A stretch of DNA of 64,000 bases from NCBI GenBank assembly GCA_026214975.1, contig CM047815.1:62937852-63001851 (forward strand), in the 5' to 3' direction. Under the pieces are notes generated by a model. The model saw only the letters and a list, made by a program, of their open reading frames with translations, did not search any database and was not told where the DNA came from. Shown in pieces: positions 1 to 12,634 of this stretch. Position numbers and translations under genes: made by a program. The stretch is from Gentiana macrophylla (taxonomy: Eukaryota > Streptophyta > Magnoliopsida > Gentianales > Gentianaceae). Each line of letters begins with the position of its first letter. Within the stretch, counting starts at the first letter, position 1.

Positions 1-400
1 CAAACATGAAGACGGACAGTTGGCATCTCCAGATTTGATTTTTGATTATGCAGAATCGAAGATGTCCAGGTCGATTGCCCATTCAAGCAAGCCGTCAATG
101 ATTGCTGTAGCTTTTGTCGCTTCCATCGCCGGTGAACTGCATCCTCCACCCCCGATGCCCTGTGGGAAATCCTAGCCTCCTTCCCATAGCCTATAGGAAG
201 AACCACCCCTACCGCTAGATCCATAATCAAATGAACAGTCTATAAGTAACTATAGAACTAGGAATCACTACCTTCACTACCGCTGCCTCCACTTCTATCG
301 CAATCCCTTGCCTGATGACAGTCCTCTCAGAAATTATTACACACCCCACTACCACCACCACCACCACCGTGATTATCATTCCGAATTTTGCTACCAATCG
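1..400 (-). pseudogene. Decayed glycine-rich / CCHC zinc-knuckle protein
   Basis: Read on the minus strand, 350-371 encodes a run of glycines. It is followed at 300-341 by residues with exact CCHC spacing (C-X2-[C]-X4-H-X4-C). The second Cys is Phe (one base change) and the next codon is TGA where Gly is usual, ending in a QARDC-like tail. Further down, about 120-240, more Gly/Ser/Tyr-rich coding (SSGRGGSSY-like) lies around further stops. The pattern fits plant glycine-rich RNA-binding or cold-shock proteins with zinc knuckles. No intact reading frame remains and the window edge cuts the region. The family name is inference from composition and knuckle spacing. Confidence 0.35.
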
Positions 401-1262
401 AAATTGAGAGGTGAAAAGTGAAGGACGTAGATTAGGGTAGAAAGACTGAGAAATTTGTCTGGACTGTGGCTAAGAAGAAATGCGAGGCCGATTTGGTGAT
501 ATTAGGTTCAGGGTATTTGTGATTTATGTTTTTTTAAATCTGTTGTTATGTTTTGGTTAGAAAAAATTTTGTTTTAAGGTGTTAGGAGATAAAATGGGTA
601 AAAAATGATACAATTGATGAGAGGATCCCCTTTTTTTAATCTTAATGAGGGGATTGTCAATAAATAGTGATAGGAATCAATAGTTTCTAGTTAAAAGTGT
701 ATCCTATAGCCATGTAATATTTTTCCCCTGGTTAAAACTAGGCTTCAGTGGGAGGATTTGCATCCCCTCACTAATTTTTTGTCACAATAAGCCTCTATTC
801 TTGTAGTGTCGGTCGGTGTTTTTCAATCTTTTGATATTGTTGATTGTAGTTGTGTTGTTTTTGTAGTTGTTTGCGATGTTTTGTTTTCGCTATTGATTCA
901 ATAATCTTATTGTTCTTGACCCTTGTTAGATATTATTATGATTACTTTATTCTTAAACTTTTCTTAAGCGTCATTTGATTTATTTTATTTTTGCGTATGT
1001 ATAGAAATTAATTATAAAAAAAAAAAAAAAAAACCAAAACTCATTCAAATTAGCTAGGGTAAGCTTTAGACTCCATTCATATGGTGGATTTATCACACTT
1101 CCATCTGTTTGTTGTTAATTTTTTATTTTTTATTTTTTGCTATTTGAAGGACCACGCCATTAATTCTTGGCTCGGGACATTTAGATAGACCACACTATAC
1201 TTTCTTGCTACGTCTATTAGTTCGATTAGTCGTTTTCTTGTTGCCCTTTTTTTTTTTTCTCT

Positions 1263-1301
<39 letters not shown>

Positions 1302-2762
1302 GCCTCACTTTATAGGGAGTTACATGGAGCTATGTAGATTATTAGATAGTAGATACTATTAACAACGCTTTTCAGATTTTGGATGGATGATTAAAGTCGC
1401 CTTTAATATGCTATAATAGGTTTAGGGATATATTGGCCATTTGCGGACTCTTTTACATATATCCTTAGGACATTAAATGCAGTGAAGCCTATACTGGTCT
1501 TAATATCCTTAAAATAAAGATAAAAATAGAGTTCTACCTTAAAATAAACCTACAATGAGTCTCTATCCTATTTACTTTTAAAGATATGAGCAATCGTCAT
1601 GAGTGAGTATTATTCACGTCCCTAAACATATTTAATTATTAAAAATTATAGGAATAGGAATAGGGATAGGGATGCTGTATTTAATATGTATGAATAGGGT
1701 TGTGATGTAGAATATGTATTATTTAATACTATTTGAAATGTTATAATGATAAGGATAGTGATGCTGCTATGAATCATTTTGAATTGAGATGTTGTAAAAT
1801 AGATATATGTATTATTTTATATTATTTTAAGGATAAAAATGATGCACGTGATAAGAGTTGGACACCCTCTGTATTCCTCTCTTTCTATCTATCCTTAAAT
1901 ATAGGAGACTTCAGAATATGGAGCATCACTTTTCGCATCAGATTATTCGAACTCAAATCGAGTCGGAAAAGAATGGTTACTTTGATCCAATTCAAATAAG
2001 AATTATAAGACCTTAAAAAATTATCGGAATTAGAGTCAAAAAAAAATATTTATCGGAATTACAAGTGTTTTTCATACCCAGTCGGAAAGACTTTAATATA
2101 TTATTTTACAATGCTAATGAAGATTTATTACATTGTTTTTCTTAAATCTACGCTATAATCATTTGAACGATTTTTTCATTTCATTAAATCTATTGCAATA
2201 ATGAAATCCAAAGGACACTTTAGAGTTTAGACTTCTCTCCTTAATTATGTTTCCTCTTTCTACTTTCTTTTCACCGTGTAAAAACTGACTTGTAGTAATT
2301 TTTTAAAACCGTGTAAAAACACTTTTAAAAAATTTATAAAAAAATTAAATTAAAAAAAAAAAGAAAAAAAAAATTATTAGTATTTGATACAATAATATGG
2401 GGCACTAGAAGCCTACCCAGTTTTCTTTTCTTTTATTTTTTCTTTCCAGTAGAAAAAGACATGTTACATTATTACATCATGTATCACACACAAAATCAAG
2501 AACCCGGCTGTGTACCCGAGGATGGGCGGTCCATCTACCTAGATGCAGCTTTATCCAACTGCATTACAAATAGTGTTAATGAAAAGAAAAATAAGGGGAA
2601 AAAAATAAAAACACAACAAAAAAGAATTTAAGAAATACTTCAAAGGCAAGAATAAGAAAAAGTTTAAAAAACAAAACCGTAGTAAAAGTTGTTCCATAGC
2701 CGGAGTCTAAAGAGCGACCGAATTCTACCTAATATCACACAGAAATTCGTTCCTCTTCACGT
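401..2762. other. Intergenic, no gene seen
   Basis: AT-rich sequence with homopolymer tracts and no supportable reading frame. The only long open frame (1733-1999, plus) has no recognisable content. The stretch just left of 2763 is the presumed 3' UTR and terminator region of the CRWN gene. Confidence 0.5.
1267..1300. repeat. (TTA)n microsatellite
   Basis: About eleven uninterrupted TTA triplets in intergenic DNA. Confidence 0.9.
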
Positions 2763-2833
2763 TCATGACGTGAAGAACTTCCACAGCTTTCTACCCACAG
2801 ACTTTTCACCAGGCTCATCATCTTCCTCATCAC

Positions 2834-2877
<44 letters not shown>

Positions 2878-5800
2878 CTGAGCAAGGTGCTTCCATGATC
2901 ATCATCATCATTGTATTCTGCAGCTTGGATTTCATTAGCATCGGTATGAACATGCATCACTGTCCTAAGCTGCTGCAATTCAGATTAAAAATCAGCTGTC
3001 AATGTTTTTTTTTTTTTCCATAAACAATAATCAATGAGGAAACAACAGACATCGTTAGGATGAATGACTCTGCAAAAACAACTACACATTTTTATCTCCT
3101 AGTACAAATGGCACGTATATGACGGTCCGGTTGCAATAGAGATTCTTTTATCTAAGAATCTCCCGGACAACAAAAATACTTTACCGTATCTTTTTCCGCA
3201 GATGTGACCTCGTGTGTTTCTGCACTTGTATAATAAGTATCTTGTACTAACCGCACTGGTTTAACATTGTCATTAGCCGTTTCCAGGACTGGTCCCAAAG
3301 CAGCTCCAGAATTTACATCGGTTTCTGTCTTTTCCGGGAGATCAACCGAGGCTTCTGAAGCTTCTGGAGCATCAGCAGCAGCAGCTTTTCCACTAATCAT
3401 CAAATATCAGTTAAAGATGAGAAAATATGAAAATATGCGACTTTACAAGACAAACTGCTTCAAGTAAATATTCCATGCAAAATGGACATTATTATGATAA
3501 CCATAAAAGAAACTAACAAAAGAGACAAAGTGGACTCGGAAGACTGGATTGCTACTTCTCAGGAAATTGCGAAAAGATAAAAACAGCATAACTCAAACCC
3601 AAGGGAGAGATGAAAGGATTATGAATCAACAAGAATAAAAAGACAGCCATATCTAAGAGTCACCTTGCATACTTGCAGTAAAAATCCTATTCCATCTAAG
3701 TATTAATATCATAGCCACACCAGGTGTGCTAACACCCAAAATGAACAGAGGGAAAAAGGGACAGGGTCAGTGGTAGAATACGACCAATTCATAATATTGA
3801 AATGTCAAACGTTCATTCCAATAGATTCCAACCAACAGGAAAAATTGCGGAAGGGAAACATGACAACAGTCGACACATGGAAACAAATGTACAAGAGAGT
3901 GAGAAGGGGCAACAATTGATTTGCACAAAGAACTTTCACAAGCTCAAATACACAACATGGGAAGATCAAAATCGTAAAAGAACTAATAATGAATTGAAGC
4001 CTGTAGACTTACACTTTATGACGCCTGAGATTGTAGCGATTCTCCACTGGCTTTGGAGTAGAAGCAGCAGCAGTTTGCCGTCTCTTCCTGCGCCCACCAA
4101 CTGTAATGCTTTCAGAGAGTGATTCAGTATCATCTGCCTCTGGCTCATTCACCCCTGTCAGTATGGACGTTTGGGCACGTGTTCTCTTTCTTGGAACTTT
4201 GGCAGCAAGGCTTGATCCCCCCTTGCTATCTTCATTGATAACCAGAGCATCCTTCACTTGCCTCTCATTGCCTAATGATATGCCTGAGGTATCACCCAAG
4301 AAAGCAACAGCATCTTCAACTACTGCTTTTACTGATCGTGTTCTATGAACTGCACCCTTGGGTTTTCTACCAGTTCTCTTATGATTATTTCCCCGCACCG
4401 ACTGCTGCGAGCCAACAACTTCTTGAGACCTATCATCTGTGTTATTATCGAGATCTGCAGAAATCTCAAAGACTGGCTCTTCTCTTTGGAAAGCAAGTGA
4501 ACTTCTCTCAGCATCTGCAGCCGCCGTGCTAGGTTCGATATTATCTTCTAGCACCACTGGCTGATCAGACAAAGCAGATTCCAAATTTCGAGATGTCAAG
4601 TGCTGGTTTCCTGGCGGGGAGAAGCTGAAAATTTTTGAAGTGCACTTCCGCAGCCAAGAAACTTGTCCACCAGTATTTGAAGAATTTATCTCGGTCATGA
4701 TAGGAGACCTATTTACTTCTAATGCGTAGGAAGAAACCCTCTCAAGAATTCCATCACCCAATACTGGATTAGAAAATCCCTCCCTAAGATTTATATCAGC
4801 CAACTGCCGACCATAAAGTTCATAATCTCTTATTTTCTCCCCACAGTGCTGGCAACTTTTGAGCTTCTCAACAAAAGAAAAAAACCGACTCCTCTGATGT
4901 ATAAGATCTTCCCGCTGATCCTTCAACTTCTTGCTAAGAAGGCCAAGCTCATCAATATCCTTCTGCATTCCAAGCTGGTTGTCTTCCAGTTGTTTCCGGG
5001 TCAACTCAATGTCCTGTTTTTCCTTCACAAGTCTAGACCTTTCTGAGCTTACAGCGTTCATCTCAGCAAGAACAACTTCTTTCTGACGACTGATATTGCT
5101 AAGTTCTCTCGCTCTCTCCTCTTCAAATGCTTTCTCCTTATCTTGGAGTCTCTTCTCCATGTCCTCTAGCCTTTTTTGCAAGTTACTCTCAAGATCCAAT
5201 CTTCTTGCTTCAAAATCTCGAAGCAATTGGTCATGTTCAGTTTGAGCTTTTTCAGATAATAATGATTGCTCATGCTGCATATTGGCAGCAAACAAGTCCT
5301 TCTCGAGCCTGAGAGCTTCCCGTTCTTTTCTGACATAATCTTCTGTAGCAAACTTCTCTTTATTCAGACGATCCTCTTCAGCTTTCCGCCACTTTTCAAG
5401 CATCTCTTTCTCTTTTGTCAGTCGATGCAAGTCTCCGTCAAGAAGCGCCCTCTTCTCGTCTAGTGTCTCCCATTCCTCTTCAAATTTCTGTTTATCCTGT
5501 CTGAGTCCTTCAACTTCATTTAAAAGCAATTCGTTCTGAACTCTGTACCTCTCTTTTTCATCTTTCAATTCCTTCTGTAGACGAGCATGTTCAGCCCTCT
5601 CATCCCTACTTATTTTCAGCTTATTAGTTTCTTCCAGAATACACCGCTCCTTTTCATTTATATCAGCTTTCACCTTTTCAATCTCAGCTTTAAGACCTTG
5701 TGTAATCTCCTTTTCTGTATATATTTTTTCCCTTAACAGCTCCAACCTCTTTTCCTCACCTTTGACAGACTTCTCACTTTCCTTCAAAAGCTTCAACTTA

Positions 5801-8800
5801 CCTTCAATGTCCGTCTCCTTCTCCTTAAGTCTGCTCAACTTACTTTCCAAACCTTGTTCCTTTTTCCTCAGCTTCTCCTCCATGTGAGCAGTTTCTAATA
5901 ACTTCTGCTCCAACTCATGTTTCTTTTTATTCATCTCTTCATCATGTTCTTTTCTTCTTCTCTCCAATTCAAGCTCAAAATCCCGTTTTTTTAAATCCAG
6001 AGTTTCCCGTTGCTCATCAAGCAGCTTCTGGATCTCCACCTGCAATACAGTATCAAGTTCACGAGAGACTAAAAACACACTGGAAAACATTTAAGGCCGT
6101 GGCTAACTTGCTGATTAAAGAAGTAGGACAATTTCAACATAAGAATTGAACATCAGAGACAAATTGATCATTTCCTCAATCCTAACTAGCAGGACAAACA
6201 ATAGTGACAGTTTCTTTAGCAAATGAAGCAAAACTAAAATAAAAAATAAAAAACATAAAGCATAACTATCAAGGTTTGAAATTGTAAAATGAAAGAGGAA
6301 CTAACAATTAGCTGATAGCAAGAACTAAAAAAGATCAGCAAAGACGAGTTGAGCTTTCCCTTGCCAGCAGGACAACAAATAGAAAAAAAGCGTTCAGCAA
6401 ATGAGAAGTTTAAAAAAACAACTCACGACTATGGAGGCTTGGAATTGTAATCTGTAAATCACAAATAGGACGATGGCCAAGTTCAACGAATGAACGGCAT
6501 TAACTACAGTCCAGACATGCTGATAATGCATCTTTGACTGGTCAGGTCCTAAGGCTAAATTGTAAAAGTTGCCTGACGCAACACAACAAAGTGAGCTACA
6601 GCAACTTCCAAAGAGCAGAAAAACAATTACAAAAAGATCGGAAAACTTCAATACACAAAAATTTCAATATACCATTTTATTCAGAACCTGAGACAAGAAT
6701 CTTTCGGAACAAAAAGCTCATAAAAACCCCTCATCTGAAACTGCCTTATCACTTATGCACATAAAAGCTTAATGAGAAAGGTAAGTAACATCCGAAAAGA
6801 TCGCAGCTATGGGGTGCAATGTCTATGATTGAGATATTTCAGGACAATGTCCCACATAAAATACCCAAGGGTTTGATTGGGAACTCAGTTTTGCAATTTT
6901 TTCAAATCATATTTATTTTTTCAAATCATATTTTTGTTTCAAAAAAACAACTTTCTTGTATTGAATTTGCTCTTTTTTTTTCTCTCTGGCTTTTCTCCCC
7001 GTAACACACAACATCTATCATGTTATGCACAACCAGTGTAATTCAAACATCATCTCATTGGAAAATTTTACTTGGATAGAAAATCTCATATTAGCAGACC
7101 CTTGGCTAATTGTGTAAAAGACCACCAGATACTCACCATCTTACACTAAGTTGCAAAGCTAAAAAATGTAACCCGGAGCTCAGCGCGTCTTAGGCAATAG
7201 AATACTAGAAAGAGACCTTTCTCATACCAAATTTATCCCGTATTTTTCATTAGCCAAAACACCTATTCAAAAGAAAAACCCTTAAATTTTTTAAAACCAT
7301 TAAAGTGTAACAGTTCCCATTAACATTACGATCATCATTCGTTATCCAATTCCGGGGTGACAACTAGTCAAATTCACATACGAACTATATTTCATCAAAT
7401 TTAGGATCAACAGCTGCTCTGTAAAAAACCAAGCAAAGAATAATCAGGAAAGACATGAACATCCAAAGAAACTAATAGTTGTCGAACCATCAATCATCAA
7501 ACACCAACTCAACAATACACCATGTGCAACTCACCCTTTCTTTGGAAGTCAATTTCTCTGTCAAAGCACGTAATTCCATCTCTTTAGCCTCCAGTACCCT
7601 TCTGACAGAATCTGCTCTCTGCAACCACAATACCAGCAAACAGTTTCAAAAGCAGAAAAATAGAAGAACGATAAAATGTATTGTTTCATTAGCATCACTA
7701 AAGGATACAAGGTGCTAAAAGGAATTGAACAAAACCCCAACTAATAAATGTCAATCCTAAAACATTTTAGCAGGTATAGAGAACAAACACAGTAAATCCT
7801 ATCTCGAAATCATAATAGATCAATCCGGAAAATCAATCACGGTACAGCACTATTACTATCACAACAAAATGAACACCGAAAGCCTATAAGAAACTTACCT
7901 CTTCCTCTGCAACTAAATTTTCCAGCCTGTTTTTTATATCTTCTTCTTTCTTCTTCAAATCCAAATTGGCCAGAAGAATCTTCTCCTGCACGTCTTCAAG
8001 TGATTTTTCTTTCAGCTTCAGAACCTTATCAAGTTCATTCACCTTTTCTTCCGTCTCGTTAAACATCCTTCGACCTTCACATAATCTCTCCTCCCCCTCT
8101 TGCAACTTCTTCTCCCATTGACGCAAATCTTCTCTATGCTTAGCCAATGACACCTCATGTGTTTCTTGTCTGAGACAACAGGAAAGAAACGTAGATAATA
8201 GTGAAGCCCACAAAAATATACATGAGCACAGAGGTTAAAAGGGGGCAAAAAGAGCAACGAGCATACTCTGCTTTTAGTGACAAACGCTCGTTTCTTATTG
8301 CACTTTCACGAGCTTCAATCTCTAACAATCTTCGATCCAATTCCAAGCTCTTTCTAGTTGCCTCTGCAAGTTTTGCATCAGCAGCAAATGACTTCTCTTG
8401 CACTTCCAATGATTTATCTTGAACACCATATGCTAAAGCATTAGCATCAGCCAACTTGGCCTCAGACGCAAGTTTAATATGTTCGCCCTCAGCACATGCT
8501 TCACGTAAAGCGCGTTCCAGCTACAACAAGAATAAATTATACACCAAACCGTTAAAATTCAAAAAACAAAAAGGTAGAAAACGGAAAGAGATCTAACAAA
8601 GACTATTAGATAATGCAAATACTCTATATACTACCACAGATCTGTGGACTGTAGTAACAGTTTTTGCTTCCTGTTATGCATCCGTCTACCAATGTACCCA
8701 TACATACTGAAACCAAGTCCAAACTATATACCAACCAATGACTGAAGCAAACTTAAAAATGATAAAAAGTAAAGGTACATGCCATTCTTTCTGCACTCAT

Positions 8801-10293
8801 ATTGCTGTATCATTGCTGATATTGCTGTATCAATTTTACTGATATTGCCGCAAACTATATACCAACCACTATCACATGCCATTCTTAACGCACTTTTAGG
8901 GCTTAACCACTTCGGCGATACAAAACAAGAGAGATTTTATGGTGTAACTTGTACCAAAATAAATGGACCTAATGCAACTATTTCAATTATCTTAAGAGGG
9001 GGTGTATTCTGAAGTCGTATCATTTTAACTTTCCACTTGGGTACATCTTAGCTACAAATGTTGCATCATGAAATTTCACCTAATACAAACGCACACTTTT
9101 GAAACGAAAAAAAAAAAGACTACACCTTTGAACCCTTGTTGGCTTATCGCTTAAGCGCCTACTTTCTTCATTTTAACCACTATGCATGACAAAATTGTAT
9201 AGCAATACATCAAAACTAATTTCTCAGTATATTACAAGCAATCCATAGAATAATCACAGGAATAGACAGCAAAAGCATCTTACATCAGACACACACTGCC
9301 TCTCGATATTTAGTGCTTTCTTCAAGTTCTCTTCTCGTTTCTCGACTTCTCTTATGGAAATAAGATGGGCCGACTGATCCCGTTTAAATGTTTCCTCGGC
9401 TTCTGCAAGTGCTTCCCTAAGTTCTTCGAACTTTGAGGTCCACTCCCTTTTCTCAATTAGAAGTAATCCCATATTGTATTGATAGTCCACCAGCTATTCA
9501 AGAGCAGACATAAATCATGAATAAGAAAAAATAGTCGAGCCAAGACAAGGGTAATCAACCAGATGGATAACCAGAAAAAGCAAAACAACAGGATAAAAGA
9601 CTGAACGTTTATCGTGAGTAGATAACAAGAAAGCATTTTCAATTTTTTCTCTGGAGTAAGCAGTTGTGAGTGCACTCATTCACCTGCATTATCATATCTT
9701 CACTTCAAACAACTACTCACAACCTAGTTATTCTACACCAATGGTCCTAAATAGTCAAAACTATCACTTACAGCTAGCTTGTGTGCAATTTTACAAACTG
9801 AGTCTACAAGAAAATAATCAAGAACAGCGGAAAGACAAACTTTTGAGAAAAATTGATCTTCTACAAACAAAAATGGAATGAGAAACGGTAAAAAGGAGCT
9901 TTTCACACAAAATATAAAATAAAAAAAAAGAGAGTAGAGTCTCAATCTAACCTCTCGTTCGAGCAGCGAAACTTTCTCGATCAGAGCCTCCTTGTCCCTT
10001 CTCTCCATAGCAGTCTCATCCAACAACCCTAACTCCCTAAACCTTCTCCAATCATCCATATTCTCCGTACCTCCATGATCCCTTCCCCCAATCTCACTCA
10101 ACATCCCCCTGGGTGGGGGTGGAGGAGGCTGTGAAGGGCCATCAACATACGCCACAGCCTTTCCCTTCGCCAAAGTACTGGGGTTCGAAAAAGTCGTCAC
10201 CACCGCCCCCGCACCGCCCCTAACCGTTCCGGAGACATCCCTCCTCGGCGTGACAGATAATCCCCGCGAGGAATTCCTCTGTGGAGTAAACAT
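2763..10293 (-). CDS. CRWN1: CROWDED NUCLEI / NMCP1-type nuclear lamina protein
   Basis: Coiled-coil protein of the plant nuclear lamina, which shapes nuclei and organises peripheral chromatin (family knowledge). Exons on the minus strand: 10293-9952, 9493-9284, 8520-8267, 8169-7899, 7618-7535, 6039-4013, 3392-3185 and 2972-2763. All junctions are GT-AG and phases join, giving 1201 residues; Arabidopsis CRWN1 is somewhat shorter. The N-terminus MFTPQR and the early [13 protein letters not shown] motif are family hallmarks. Residues about 95-720 are almost continuous Glu/Lys/Arg/Leu-rich coiled coil. Basic NLS-like clusters (RKRTR near 1004, GRRKRRQT near 1038) follow. The tail has an acidic stretch with 14 consecutive Asp, then the conserved C-terminal GRKLWKFF. 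The start is the first ATG, matching the family N-terminus. NMCP1/CRWN1 is favoured over the shorter CRWN4 type because of the conserved C-terminal motif. Exon 7/8 junctions are the least certain. Confidence 0.93.
2833..2877. repeat. (TCA)n tract inside CRWN last exon
   Basis: Uninterrupted trinucleotide tract that encodes the 14-Asp run on the minus strand. It is a likely length-variable site, close to the conserved C-terminal motif. Confidence 0.9.
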
Positions 10294-10592
10294 TTATTAA
10301 GCTTGAAAGCCAATATCGTAAGAAGAATTCAAATCGTAATTTCGCGAAGGAACCCTAACGGAGAACAAGAAGAAAAGAAAAAGGAAAGTTGGAAAGAACA
10401 CGGTAGATTACCGACGGAGGGCTCAGTGTGACAGAAATTTGAGATAAAAAACCAAATCAAATATGTTATGAATATAAGGCTAAGTATTTCTAAGGCTATT
10501 ATTATTGGTAATGTTAAGGCATTTACCTTATAGTATTTTATTTTTTATTTTTTACTAGTATTTGTTTTGGAATATACACTTTTTGCAACGGC
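10294..10592. promoter_or_regulatory. CRWN 5' UTR and promoter region
   Basis: Upstream of the CRWN start on the minus strand. No clear TATA box could be assigned. The sequence becomes AT-rich beyond 10440 and ends at the retroposon target site. Confidence 0.4.
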
Positions 10593-10606
10593 AATACTCC
10601 CTCCGT

Positions 10607-11632
10607 AGGAGATAGACTTTGTTCTTCTCTCTCTCTTCCTCTGTAAAACTTTTCCGCCCATAGTGTGCCTTTCCGGCGCCGGTGGTTGTTGGCTGCCGGC
10701 GTCAATGTTTTTTTTTATTATGTTTTTCAGTTTGTATATACTTTTCTTTTTAGCTTGTTTCTTCGTTTTGCTGCTGTTGCCTTCCGCCTCTCACCTCTGA
10801 TCGCCGAGTTTGCTATGACGGATGGTGGTTCTTTGGGGTTGGAGGTGGTTGGAGCTGTGTGTCAGCATGGCTTTTGCAGATCTGAGGTCCTCCTTGCTCA
10901 GATCTGGAGCTAGCGGTGGACGGTTTCCGGTGGAGGTCCGGCGGTGATCCGGTGGCAGTCGTTTGTTCGGTGGAGGTGTTGGCCGCATTTTCGGGTTCCT
11001 TTCTCCGTCTGATAGCAGCGGTCCTCGTTGGCGGTTCATCGTTCCTCCCCTTTGCTGGTTTCTTCGCTTTAGATCGTGACGAGCGGCATGACTGGCTCCT
11101 TTTCCGGGTGGTGTTTCATCGCCGCGTGACTTACATAGCACTGTTAAGGCTCCGGGCTTTTAATTGGCGGTTATGGTAGTCGTTCTTTTGACGGAGGAGT
11201 TAGTCATCTCTTACGGGTTTCTTCTCTCCGCCAGGAGGCGGCGGTCGGTGGCGGTGGACTTCTGTGGCGTCCATCAGGGTTCATGGATTCAGTGTTTGCT
11301 GTTTTGTTCTTGCTCTCCGGCGGCGCTGCTAGCTTTTGTTAATAGTGTTTGTTTGTTTTTTCCCTTGTAAGTGTTTGTCGAATAATAGGTTGACGAGAGG
11401 ATCCATGTGTCTGAACGCCTTCTTACGGAATCATTCCTTTCGGAAAATTTCCTTCTGTTCAGCACCCTCGATTTCGACCTATTGCTCGGCTTTGTTGTAT
11501 TGTAGGTTGCTTTGTGTGCGGCTAGGCCGCGTTGTAGTGCGGTTTTTGGCCGCGTTGTAGTGCGGATTTTACCGCGTTGTAGGTTTGGTTTTTCCGATTT
11601 TAATAAAGCTTTCGTACTTCGTGGAAAAAAAA
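10607..11632 (+). mobile_element. Poly(A) retroposon with 14-bp target-site duplication
   Basis: GC-richer block of about 1 kb ending with AATAAA-containing sequence (near 11603) and a poly(A) tail (11625-11634). It is flanked by identical 14-base copies of AATACTCCCTCCGT at 10593-10606 and 11633-11646. The duplicated target is the terminus of the Stowaway element at 11637-11927, so the retroposon landed in the end of that MITE. A poly(A) tail with a long TSD is the signature of LINE-driven retroposition. The body has no recognised protein: it could be a non-autonomous LINE derivative or a retrogene-like copy. Confidence 0.7.
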
Positions 11633-11636
11633 AATA

Positions 11637-11927
11637 CTCCCTCCGTTTTTTTATATATGTCGCAGAAAGAAAATTCACACAGATTAAGAAAATAATTAAT
11701 ATGTCTCAAATATAATGTTGGAAATGTATTCTTTTTATTAGAGATGTAAATACTTTGTTACTAAATGTGTTTTTAGTATTGAAAATGTATTTTTTTATTG
11801 AAAATGTAAATATTTTATTGTTAAAGGAGGAAAAAGTAATAAACAATGCATTGAAAATGTACAATGACAGATAAATAAAAAAGGAGTAAATTGTGAAATG
11901 TGATAGATAAAAAAAAAACGGAGGGAG
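11637..11927. mobile_element. Stowaway-like MITE
   Basis: 291 bp bounded by inverted termini CTCCCTCCGTTTTTT and its complement, with TA on each side (11635-11636 and 11928-11929). TA duplication and the CTCCCTCCG terminus are typical of Tc1/mariner-derived Stowaway MITEs. Confidence 0.85.
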
Positions 11928-11968
11928 TACTATTTAGGAAGACTTATCGAAAAGAACAAAATTAATTA

Positions 11969-12223
11969 CTCCCTCCGTCCTTTGGAACATTTTGAAACTT
12001 TTGAAATTTAAAGAAACATCATTTATTACATTGTCTAGTCATTAAAAACATTATCAATTTACAATTACACCCCTTTTATATTATCCTTACATTTTTCAAT
12101 AAATGTTGATATGTAGACATTTTAGACATTTAAGAAGCAATTTTAAGTTTAAACATTAATAATGAGACTTATTTTAGGCAACCATAAAATGAATATGTCT
12201 CAAACAAATTAGGACAGAGGGAG
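11969..12223. mobile_element. Second Stowaway-like MITE
   Basis: 255 bp with termini CTCCCTCCGTCC and GGACAGAGGGAG (one mismatch as inverted repeats), flanked by TA at 11967-11968 and 12224-12225. The interior differs from the neighbouring MITE, so it is a different family with the same terminal motif. Confidence 0.8.
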
Positions 12224-12634
12224 TACAAAATTAGCATTCAGGACAACAATATTTTTTTCGGTAAAAAAGACAATTTATAAAGATCAAAGACAATTATACC
12301 CCTAAGAACATATTAAATAATAAAGACACAAATTACTCCACTCCGCTGCAAATGATAATCACCCCACGTTCAACCACGTACAGTACCTTTAAATATGTAA
12401 AATGAATATATATATATCCTGATCTTTTAATCCATCATATCTTTTAATTTTAATGTGCCGGAAAGAAGAAAATGGAGTCGGAATTGAAGGAGCCTTGTGC
12501 AATAAATGTTCAGAATTCAATGAAAGAATGAATATGTCGAGAAAAATACAGAAATATATATGAAGACCAAAACAAGCCACACGTAATTTTTTTTGTCCTT
12601 ATTGCAATTAAAAAAAAGTTGTGTGAATTAAGGC

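Noticed and set aside
2689..2953. Ser-rich and Met-rich frames around the triplet repeat
   Set aside because: They are other frames of the CRWN last exon; the Asp frame joins the conserved C-terminal motif in phase.
10665..11715. Protein-coding gene upstream of CRWN
   Set aside because: Frames are short, overlapping on both strands and unrecognised, and the segment is bounded by poly(A) and target duplications as a retroposon.
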